Of a stretch of 64,000 nt of DNA, positions 57,259 through 64,000 are shown piece by piece (position 1 is the stretch's first letter; every line of letters starts with the position of its first letter). Under the pieces are notes generated by a model. It was given only the letters and a program-made list of their open reading frames with translations. It searched no databases and was not told where the DNA came from. A program made the translations under genes and the position numbers. Origin of the DNA: Thalassoglobus sp. JC818 (lineage in GTDB: Bacteria > Planctomycetota > Planctomycetia > Planctomycetales > Planctomycetaceae); contig NZ_JBFEFI010000004.1 of NCBI RefSeq assembly GCF_040717535.1, forward strand, positions 1 through 64,000, given 5' to 3'.

Positions 57259-58124
57259 GTCGCTGGCTGAACGTTTGAAGGGGCTGACGCTTCACTGGGG
57301 CTGTTATTTGACACTGGCTGAATCTCGGGCTTCGTCGCTGCTTGAGGCCCCCAGATCAAAATGGGCACTTGAATCACTTGATATTCGGGATCGTCGGTTT
57401 CAATTTTCAGCCAACACGTCTCTTTTCCCGGAGCAACATCACCGGGCACGTCAATTCGGATGGGGACTTCGACACCCTGACCGCGAATGCGTCGCTCTCC
57501 AATTTCGGCCGAGACGTTGTTCGATTTCGATTCGACACGAAGCACGTTGAGCTGCCGACCGCGATGATCCTGCACGAGGATTTCGCGTGAATCAGGATTT
57601 CCGTGGGTCTGATAGAAGTAAACTTCGGCTGGCGTGACAGTCACTTTTCGTTCGGGAATCACCATCCGAAAACGGACGATTCGCTCTTTGAGTTCCCCGT
57701 CGTCGTAGCTGACCCGGACGGTATAGTCTTTCGGTCCGGGAGCTTCGTTCGCCGTCTTCACAGAGACGTAAAAGCGGCCTGACTCTCCGGTGCCGTAAAC
57801 CATTTTGTCATCAAACAGCCTTGGATTCAGGCAACCGCAACTTGGTTCGAGCTTAAGAATTCGAACGTCTGTATCGCCGAGATTTCGAAAGTCAAAATGG
57901 GCAGGAATTGTTTCTAGCGGCGGAACAGGTCCCAGATCGACGGCGTATTGCGAGAAGATCAGCGTTTCGCGAGCGATTTTACCCGCGATTGGCCGAGGAG
58001 CCCCTGCACTTTGCATCGCGATCGCAGAAATCACGAAGGGCAGCAAGGCCAACGCGAACAATCCGCCTTCCAGAAAGGAGTTCGGTCGCGTTTGGGCAGA
58101 CAGATTTTGATTGCGTTCATCCAT
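57222..58124 (-). CDS. DUF1573-domain protein
   Basis: 300 residues. One N-terminal membrane helix (GGLFALALLPFVISAIAM), then the DUF1573 Ig-like domain: VDLGPVPPLETIPAHFDFRNLG, ILKLEPSCGCL with the typical SCGC, and VSYDDGELKERIVRF. A second beta domain follows (VTPAEVYFYQTHGN, VPIRIDVPGDVAPGK). The C-terminal 40 residues are Ser/Pro/Gln-rich. It is probably anchored and extracytoplasmic; the function of DUF1573 is unknown but the fold is Ig-like. Its last 37 bases overlap the convergent small coiled-coil gene. Confidence 0.87.
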   Translation of the reverse strand: MDERNQNLSAQTRPNSFLEGGLFALALLPFVISAIAMQSAGAPRPIAGKIARETLIFSQYAVDLGPVPPLETIPAHFDFRNLGDTDVRILKLEPSCGCLNPRLFDDKMVYGTGESGRFYVSVKTANEAPGPKDYTVRVSYDDGELKERIVRFRMVIPERKVTVTPAEVYFYQTHGNPDSREILVQDHRGRQLNVLRVESKSNNVSAEIGERRIRGQGVEVPIRIDVPGDVAPGKETCWLKIETDDPEYQVIQVPILIWGPQAATKPEIQPVSNNSPSEASAPSNVQPATYDQPDSKSSAP

Positions 58125-58618
58125 GAACAGCTCGCTCCATGGGAGTCATTTCCCAATCAGGCTGCCGGTTATATTTCTTTCAATTCATTGTGACAACCCG
58201 GATTCCGGGACCGCCTGAGCCGCAGATACTCAATTGAAGAGACTCTGTGAGAGACTTACTTCGTCTCCGGCGGCTCGCCCCTTTCGGGCTGGCTGTAATG
58301 CTCTCGCTGTACGGATTGCAATCCAAAAACCAGTCGAGCACATCAAAAATTCACAGACACGCAATTCCTTTCCTTAACAAAATCCGGTAAATGTTCGCGA
58401 AGCCGACCGAACAATTTCACGAAGCAATTCTCGAAGTGGTCTTCGCTAATTTGAGCGCTTCAATACAGCGAAGACCATCACCAGCATTCCAATTGAGTGC
58501 TCCGCCTAGAGCGACCTGCTCGAAACAGAATGGCTTAGCCAGCGTGTGGGTTGCGTTCCGGTTGGCGATGTTCGAACATATGCTTCTTTGCTGATCAATC
58601 TGACCTGGAGTTAGCGGA
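58125..58618. other. Intergenic region upstream of the STAS gene
   Basis: 494 bases. A GCCC-N5-GGGC hairpin lies near 58274-58286; no T-run. Nothing else is recognisable. Confidence 0.35.
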
Positions 58619-59140
58619 TTGTCATCGCTCACAACGTTTTCCGAGAATGTCAAGGTTTTTCACTCGCACATTCGAGTTGTCATCACTCCCGAAGTGGTTG
58701 AGTCAACCTGGGCATCAATTTCGAGCCTGGGAGACCAGGTTGTCGAATGCTTAAAGGATGTCAAACACCCAAGTTGCCTGGTCGACCTGACCCAGCTTGA
58801 TTTCATGGGAAGCTCATTGGTCGCGCTGATCGTTCGAATCTGGCGAGAAGTTAAATCTCGAAACGGTCGCCTCGTCGTCGTCACCTCGCACCCCATCGTG
58901 AAAGAAACCATTTCATTGGCGGGTCTGGACAAAATCTGGGACATCCAACCATCGATCGAACTCGGTTCTCGTGCTCTCGATCTTTCCGACACGGTCGTCG
59001 CTGAAGTCGAAGGACGAGAAGTGGTCATCGAACGATCCGGCATCGGTCGCTACGAGCGTTTGGTTTGGGTTTCCATTGTCTTGACCCTCGTTTTGATTCT
59101 CGGGATCTCAATCTTCGTGATGATGCAGAATCCTTCATGA
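58619..59140 (+). CDS. STAS-domain protein with C-terminal membrane anchor
   Basis: 173 residues from a TTG at 58619 (GGAG 8 nt upstream). The STAS domain (about 10-120) has VKVFHSHIRVVITPEVVES, CLVDLTQLDFMGSSLVALIVR with Ser at the position phosphorylated in anti-anti-sigma factors (DFMGSS), and RLVVVTSHPIVKETI. The C-terminus has one helix (LVWVSIVLTLVLILGISIFVMM). An anti-anti-sigma-type regulator tethered to the membrane is unusual. The adjacent ATPase starts 63 bases downstream. Partner anti-sigma factor or phosphatase is not adjacent. Confidence 0.85.
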   Translation: MSSLTTFSENVKVFHSHIRVVITPEVVESTWASISSLGDQVVECLKDVKHPSCLVDLTQLDFMGSSLVALIVRIWREVKSRNGRLVVVTSHPIVKETISLAGLDKIWDIQPSIELGSRALDLSDTVVAEVEGREVVIERSGIGRYERLVWVSIVLTLVLILGISIFVMMQNPS

Positions 59141-59203
59141 ACAATTCACGTTGATGAAGACAATCAGCGACTCCTTCCACATCTCTCAACTCGCGGAGTT
59201 GTC

Positions 59204-60481
59204 ATGACTAATGAGTCCTCGAACTCTCCTTCTGGTGCTGAAGAAGCAAACGCAATGATTCAGGAGATCGCACCGGAAGCCCGGCAAAAGGCACTTCAGG
59301 AGGAACTCAAAGGTCTCATCAGTCTCGTCGGCGTTGAACCACTCGTCGACCTGCTTCTTGAGCGCGCTTTTCAGCTCGGAGCGACGGACATTCATCTCGA
59401 CCCGCGACCAAACGGCATGAATCTTCGCCTGAGGCTCGACGGAGTGATGCATGAGATTCTCCATCTCGATCCAGAATACGCCCCGCAGCTCGTCTCTCGA
59501 ATCAAACTGATCGCGGGGATGAATATTGCTGAGAAGCGGATCGCGCAAGATGGCCACTTCTCCAACATGATGATGGAGCAAAACCGGGACGTTCGTGTCG
59601 GATCAGGACCGACGATTTACGGCGAACGCATCGTCATGCGGTTGATGTCAGATGGCTCTCGATTCACTTCTCTCGATCAACTTGGCCTTTCCGACAAACA
59701 AATCTCGGCCATCGAGCAAGCAACTGCCCGACCGCACGGAATGATTCTCAGCGTTGGTCCCGTCGGTTGCGGGAAGAGCACAACCACGTACAGCTGTCTC
59801 GCTTCTCTCAATGAAGCCACGCGCAGCCTCGTCACGATTGAAGATCCGGTCGAACGTCGGATTCCCGGAGTCAATCAAATTCAAGTCGACAATCGCGCCC
59901 ATTTCGGTTTCGTCGAAGCCTTGCGAGGCGTTTTGCGACAGGACCCGGATGTCATCATGGTCGGCGAGATCCGCGATCAGGAAACAGCTCACATTGCCGT
60001 CCGAGCGGGACTGATGGGCTCGAAGGTCTTGAGTACTCTCCACGCATCTGACACCGGTGCGACTCTCGACATGTTCCGCGAGTTCCAGATCACCCGAATG
60101 TTCCTGGCTGATGCGATCAGCTGCATCATTGCTCAGCGTCTGATTCGACGAGTCTGTGAAAAGAACCGCGAGACTTATACCCCCGATGAGACCACTTGCG
60201 AGATGCTAGGAATTGATCCCGCAGAAGCAGATCAACACAAGCTGGTCCGCGGAATTCCGGCTGATTCGAACTTCCACACCGGCTACTTCGGAAGAACAGG
60301 CGTTTTCGAAGTGCTGGCCATGAACCCGTCTCTTCGAAACTACGTCGTTTCCGGAAAACCGGGCCGCACAGTCTTCGAAGCAGCTCAGGAACAGGGAATG
60401 GAAACGCTCGAACAGAGCGCTCGTGCTAAAGTCCTCGCTGGGATCACGACCCCAGAAGAGATGATGCGGGTCCTCATGTAA
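59204..60481 (+). CDS. Short GspE/PilB-type secretion ATPase
   Basis: 425 residues; GGAG 5 nt before the ATG. It starts directly with the ATPase-type N-subdomain ([23 protein letters not shown]), lacking the long N-terminal domain of GspE/PilB. Motifs: Walker A GPVGCGKS (185-192), Asp box TIEDPVE, Walker [13 protein letters not shown], His box LSTLHASDT. The tetracysteine zinc loop of GspE/PilB is absent; only one Cys (RVCEKN) is in that place. The ATPase should power a pilus or type II-like secretion machine. It lies between a membrane STAS protein and a secretin-like gene. No inner-membrane platform or pilin gene is present in the window. Confidence 0.88.
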   Translation: MTNESSNSPSGAEEANAMIQEIAPEARQKALQEELKGLISLVGVEPLVDLLLERAFQLGATDIHLDPRPNGMNLRLRLDGVMHEILHLDPEYAPQLVSRIKLIAGMNIAEKRIAQDGHFSNMMMEQNRDVRVGSGPTIYGERIVMRLMSDGSRFTSLDQLGLSDKQISAIEQATARPHGMILSVGPVGCGKSTTTYSCLASLNEATRSLVTIEDPVERRIPGVNQIQVDNRAHFGFVEALRGVLRQDPDVIMVGEIRDQETAHIAVRAGLMGSKVLSTLHASDTGATLDMFREFQITRMFLADAISCIIAQRLIRRVCEKNRETYTPDETTCEMLGIDPAEADQHKLVRGIPADSNFHTGYFGRTGVFEVLAMNPSLRNYVVSGKPGRTVFEAAQEQGMETLEQSARAKVLAGITTPEEMMRVLM

Positions 60482-60900
60482 CGCCGAATTCTGGTCGAAT
60501 GACGAGCAGTTGACCTGTTGAATCGGGCACGACAGTATTAGTCGCCGATGCAATCGATTCGCTGTGGCGCGAGGTGACCGAGCCGAAACCTGCAAACTTC
60601 TTAATATCTTGACTGCAGGCAAGATACGAACAATTGGAGCCTCCACTGATTGCGACAGGGGGGCTCATACTCACCTTGGCTGGTTCGATTTTGGTTTACA
60701 ACGGTTTGCACAAATAAACACAGTGTTCGCGTACGGATGCGAGTGTAGAGAAACCGTGAAAATGGTCGAATGCATCGAATTCTTCCTAACGAATCAACTC
60801 TTCTCCATCGTATGATGATGTAATGCTGCTTTGATCCATTCGTCCTCAGACGCTGATCCGACATCTCGGAAGCCGAATCTGAAGAATTATTGGGGAAGAT
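60482..60900. other. Intergenic region upstream of the secretin-like gene
   Basis: 419 bases. A minus-strand frame (60474-60674) has no ribosome site or recognised motif. No hairpin with a U-tract follows the ATPase stop, so read-through is possible. Confidence 0.35.
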
Positions 60901-63834
60901 ATGCGTTTCTGTTCTATCGGGCTTTCAATCGGAGTTCTGTTGCTGCTGGCCCCAGCATCGAGCTTCGGCCAAGACAAGCCTGTTATCGTCAAGGAGGGTA
61001 CGGTCATCGGATCGCCCAGTGCTTCCCCCGCCTCAGCGAGACCGGCACGATCCCCATCTTCGGAAACACCTCCCCAAGGCAAACCGGGCGAGACTCCGAA
61101 TAAGCCCGATGAAAAAGGGGAAAACAAAGAGGGCGACTCAAGTCCGAAGGTGATTAAGCGAACCGAGTACGAACCGGAACCCGACTATTCCCCCGCAGAT
61201 GTCATCCTCGACCCGGACGGCAAAGTTCAATTCAGTTTTCACGGAGCCAAATGGCCAGTCGTCTTGAATTGGCTGGCGAAGTTCTCCCAGCTCAACCTCG
61301 ACTGGCAGGAGTTGCCCGGCGACTTCCTTAACCTGCGGACTCAGCACTCATACACCGCTGAAGAAGCTCGCGATGTGATCAATCGGCACTTGCTGGCTCG
61401 CGGATACACGCTCCTGCAACATGGCGAACTGCTCACCGTTGTGCGAATCTCTAATCTCGATCCCGGACTTGTTCCGCGTGTCGCACCTGAAGACTTACTC
61501 ACTGCCTTCCCGCACGAATTCGTGAAAGTGTCACTGCCATTGGATTGGATTCTGGCCGAAGAGGCTGTCGAACAGCTGAAGCCGATGCTCAGCCAGAACG
61601 GGAAGCTTTCCGCCATCCCGACGGTCAATCGACTCGAAGCCATGGACGCGGTCGGTAATCTGCGAGAGATTTACAAGCTGCTGACCGAAGAGCAGCGATC
61701 GAACCAAACAGAAAAAGGACTCGTTCGCGAATTTCGAATCGAACACGTTCGGGCTGGGAAAGTCTTTGACTCCCTCTTTGCGATCCTCGGCATTCGAAAG
61801 CCCGACTCAGCAAGCGGCGGAGGCAGTATCTCGTTCGGTGCCAGCCAGCAGATCATGCAGCAGCTGCAACAAATGCAGCAGCAAATGCAGAGGAACAACT
61901 CTTCGAACAACAGCGGCGGCAAAGGCGGGGCTCCTGAAGAACCTCGACTGGTGCTCAATGAGCGTGAGAACAGCATCCTCGCTCATGCTTCACCGGACAA
62001 GATGGAAATCATCTCTCAAACGGTCAAAGCGTTAGACGTTCCTAGCCCAGACTCAAGCCATATCCTGCAGAACCTGGACCGCATGCGGGTCTATCACCTT
62101 TCGACACTGCAACCGGCTCCGCTTGTGGAGATCCTGACCGAAGTCGGTGACCTTTCTCCGTCGACGCGAGTTCAAGTGGATTCAGAGAACAACGCCATTA
62201 TCGTCTTCGGGACGCTGGCTGATCACGTGACGATTCAGTCTCTCGTCGATCGTCTTGATGGCAGCAGTCGCAGCTTCGAAGTGATTCCACTTAGACGGCT
62301 CCGAGCAGCCGAAGTCGCTGGCACAATTCAGTACATGTTTGGCGAGGAAGAGGAAGAAGACGACCAGAGCAGCCGTTCGCGATACTACTACGGCTACTAT
62401 TCCAGCTACGGAAAGAACGACGAAAAGTCGAAAGATCAACGCCCCTTCAAAGTTGATGCTGACGTCGAAAACAATCGCCTGCTCGTCTGGGCGAACGAGA
62501 TGGAATTCAAGGAAATCGAAAACCTCCTCTCAAAGATGGGGGAGATTTCGCTTGGGAAACCGAATCCTGCGACAGCCCGCTTGATCGATCTGCACTCAGA
62601 CGAAACAGCACGCAAGATTCTCGAACGTCTTCAAAACGTCTGGGAACAGCGTCACCCAAATTCACTGCAAATCGATTCTCCGCCAGAGACGCCAGCCGAA
62701 ACGGAACCAGAACAGCCAGAACCAAAGAAGGAAGCTCGACAGGAGAACACTTCACCCATCAGCTTTGCTGTTTCTGAAACCGTTCGCACGAAACCAGAGA
62801 GTGAAACCGAGCTTTCCTCTGAAGAAGAAGCCCTTCTTCAAAAGATGCGCCAACTGGAAGTTGGGCCACCTGACATCCGAATTCGGCAACTCCCGGATGG
62901 CCGACTCACTCTCGAGTCTGATGACACGCAAGCACTCGACGAGATTGAAATGCTGATCTCGGAACTCGTCCCCCCGGCTCCAGAGTACAAAATCTTTCAA
63001 ATCAAATACGCCTGGCCGTTCGGAATCGAACTGCTCCTCGACGATTTCTTCGATGGGAATGAAGACGAAGAGACCATTCTCGACTGGTGGGGAAATTCGG
63101 TCACTACGAACAAACAGGGACCGGAGCGACTCTCTTCAAAACGCAAGTTGCGAATCATTTCCGACGACGACTCACGCACGCTACTCGTTCAGAATGCAAC
63201 GAATGAACAACTGGCGCTCATCGAAGACCTTCTCGAAATCTACGACCGCCCGGAAACAAACGATCCACAAGCTGTCCGGTTGACGCAGATTTTTCAACTT
63301 GAGTACTCGCAAGCAGCTGTCGTCGCAGAAACGATCAAGTCGGTCTACCGCGATCTCCTCAGTTCGAATGACCCCGCGCTGCAAAACAAGAACCAGGAAG
63401 GTAAGTCTCCCCCGCAACAACAGGGAATCACATACATCCGTAGCGGTGGAAATCAGGACAAAGACGACGGCGATCCCCCGGAAGAACCCATCAAGTTCAA
63501 AGGGCTACTCTCGGTAGGTGTCGACGAATTGTCCAACACTCTCGTCATCTCCGCAGCGAGCGGGCTCATGAGTGACCTCGCGAAACTTGTGGACGTTCTC
63601 GATCAGGCAGCCCGACCCGATTTGAGTGTGCGAGTTGTCCCCGTCAATCCTGCCATGAATGCCAGTGTTCTGCGCGATCAACTCAATCAGTCGTTCGGAA
63701 TCTCAGCCAAACCTTCAGTCGGTGTCTCCTCAACGTCGGACCGAAACAAATCGCCTGAGAAACCAGAAGGTCGCGACTTCAACAACCAAGGTAAGTTCAA
63801 TCCCGGCGAGGGAAATGCGGCTCCAGCTGACTGA
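60901..63834 (+). CDS. Secretin-like (GspD N-domain) protein lacking the barrel domain
   Basis: 977 residues; GGGGAA just upstream of the ATG, signal peptide ending near SSFGQD. A Pro/Ser/Lys-rich linker follows (about 25-95). Then N0-like domain (VQFSFHGAKWPVVLNWLAKFSQ) and several secretin_N repeats (e.g. HEFVKVSLPLDWILAEEAVEQ, VYHLSTLQPAPLVEILTEVG, FQLEYSQAAVVAETIKSVY), interrupted by a Gln/Asn-rich stretch (about 315-340) and a tyrosine-rich stretch (about 498-508). The protein ends in a polar tail with no C-terminal secretin barrel (no typical VPLLGDIP-type motifs). It may form a periplasmic ring or scaffold instead of a pore. It follows a PilB-type ATPase gene by 419 bases. Confidence 0.85.
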   Translation: MRFCSIGLSIGVLLLLAPASSFGQDKPVIVKEGTVIGSPSASPASARPARSPSSETPPQGKPGETPNKPDEKGENKEGDSSPKVIKRTEYEPEPDYSPADVILDPDGKVQFSFHGAKWPVVLNWLAKFSQLNLDWQELPGDFLNLRTQHSYTAEEARDVINRHLLARGYTLLQHGELLTVVRISNLDPGLVPRVAPEDLLTAFPHEFVKVSLPLDWILAEEAVEQLKPMLSQNGKLSAIPTVNRLEAMDAVGNLREIYKLLTEEQRSNQTEKGLVREFRIEHVRAGKVFDSLFAILGIRKPDSASGGGSISFGASQQIMQQLQQMQQQMQRNNSSNNSGGKGGAPEEPRLVLNERENSILAHASPDKMEIISQTVKALDVPSPDSSHILQNLDRMRVYHLSTLQPAPLVEILTEVGDLSPSTRVQVDSENNAIIVFGTLADHVTIQSLVDRLDGSSRSFEVIPLRRLRAAEVAGTIQYMFGEEEEEDDQSSRSRYYYGYYSSYGKNDEKSKDQRPFKVDADVENNRLLVWANEMEFKEIENLLSKMGEISLGKPNPATARLIDLHSDETARKILERLQNVWEQRHPNSLQIDSPPETPAETEPEQPEPKKEARQENTSPISFAVSETVRTKPESETELSSEEEALLQKMRQLEVGPPDIRIRQLPDGRLTLESDDTQALDEIEMLISELVPPAPEYKIFQIKYAWPFGIELLLDDFFDGNEDEETILDWWGNSVTTNKQGPERLSSKRKLRIISDDDSRTLLVQNATNEQLALIEDLLEIYDRPETNDPQAVRLTQIFQLEYSQAAVVAETIKSVYRDLLSSNDPALQNKNQEGKSPPQQQGITYIRSGGNQDKDDGDPPEEPIKFKGLLSVGVDELSNTLVISAASGLMSDLAKLVDVLDQAARPDLSVRVVPVNPAMNASVLRDQLNQSFGISAKPSVGVSSTSDRNKSPEKPEGRDFNNQGKFNPGEGNAAPAD

Positions 63835-64000
63835 TAAAACAGGAACGCATTCCGCGGATTTTCAGAGAACGTGGACCGCGTATTGATGCATGAGTTCTGG
63901 GATCAGAAGCAGTGCGTATGCAAGCACATCCAGTAAGAGCGCACGTTTCGGTCTCCCGTGATTCCAGTCATTCCCAGCGACGAGGAGAATCACTCCCGAC
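63835..64000. other. Window end, no gene seen
   Basis: 166 bases after the secretin-like gene. No start codon with a ribosome site or terminator could be identified before the edge. Confidence 0.3.

Noticed and set aside
60474-60674. Minus-strand 66-residue frame after the ATPase
   Set aside because: Overlaps the ATPase end, has no ribosome site and no recognised motif.
1-64000. CRISPR array, insertion sequence or prophage
   Set aside because: No regularly spaced direct repeats, transposase, integrase or phage structural gene is visible.

Overview
The window is a chromosomal segment of a planctomycete, most likely of the Planctomycetaceae/Planctomycetales. This is inferred from gene content: many secreted proteins of moderate GC, a transmembrane Ser/Thr kinase, a formylglycine sulfatase, DUF1573, TPR/ExbB and secretin-like envelope genes, and scattered single-gene biosynthetic loci with few operons. 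No rRNA, tRNA, CRISPR array or intact mobile element was seen. Forty-four genes or gene fragments, one of them a possible pseudogene, are supported to differing degrees, plus one doubtful micro-ORF.

Layout. 1-0.8 kb: the edge of what may be an accessory segment, a DUF3644-type gene running off the window with a HEPN-like RxxxxH motif. 1.1-6.4 kb: a Cys-rich lipoprotein, a small conserved protein, a sigma-54 activator with a candidate autoregulatory region, and an MMPL/RND exporter. 7-11 kb: a large secreted TPR protein translationally coupled to an ExbB/TolQ channel. 11.1-14.5 kb: a divergent phosphate-porin/alkaline-phosphatase pair sharing an intergenic palindrome. 14.7-21 kb: a YdjM-like membrane protein, CysK, an SGNH hydrolase, a thioredoxin-like protein and small secreted proteins. 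21-27.2 kb: a sensor Ser/Thr kinase, a sulfatase, hisH overlapping a small membrane-protein gene, and a small acidic protein with a near-perfect terminator. 27.2-29 kb: a long gene-poor stretch with several hairpins and a possible eroded gene.

29-32.8 kb: a tandem M16 protease fused to an FKBP domain, followed by a lipoprotein carrying a close copy of the same FKBP domain. 33-39.8 kb: a degenerate TGS GTPase, rhomboid protease, ArgH, PrkA kinase and a two-cluster ferredoxin. 40-44.4 kb: an RND efflux permease/adaptor operon. 45-50 kb: a TPR lipoprotein, a TIGR01777 epimerase and an MFS exporter. 50.4-53.3 kb: a co-directional cassette of two paralogous glycosyltransferase-like proteins flanking an ELM1/DUF1022 protein. 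53.4-58.1 kb: a Nudix protein, a large secreted protein of unknown function, a small coiled-coil protein and DUF1573. 58.6-63.8 kb: a membrane-anchored STAS protein, a short GspE/PilB-type ATPase and a secretin-like protein without a barrel.

Most promising as undescribed biology are the GT-ELM1-GT cassette (50.4-53.3 kb), the M16-FKBP fusion with its FKBP twin (29-32.8 kb), the STAS / short PilB ATPase / barrel-less secretin cluster (58.6-63.8 kb), and the sigma-54 activator region with paired palindromes (3.8-4.1 kb). All functional links between neighbours are inferences from gene order and have not been tested.
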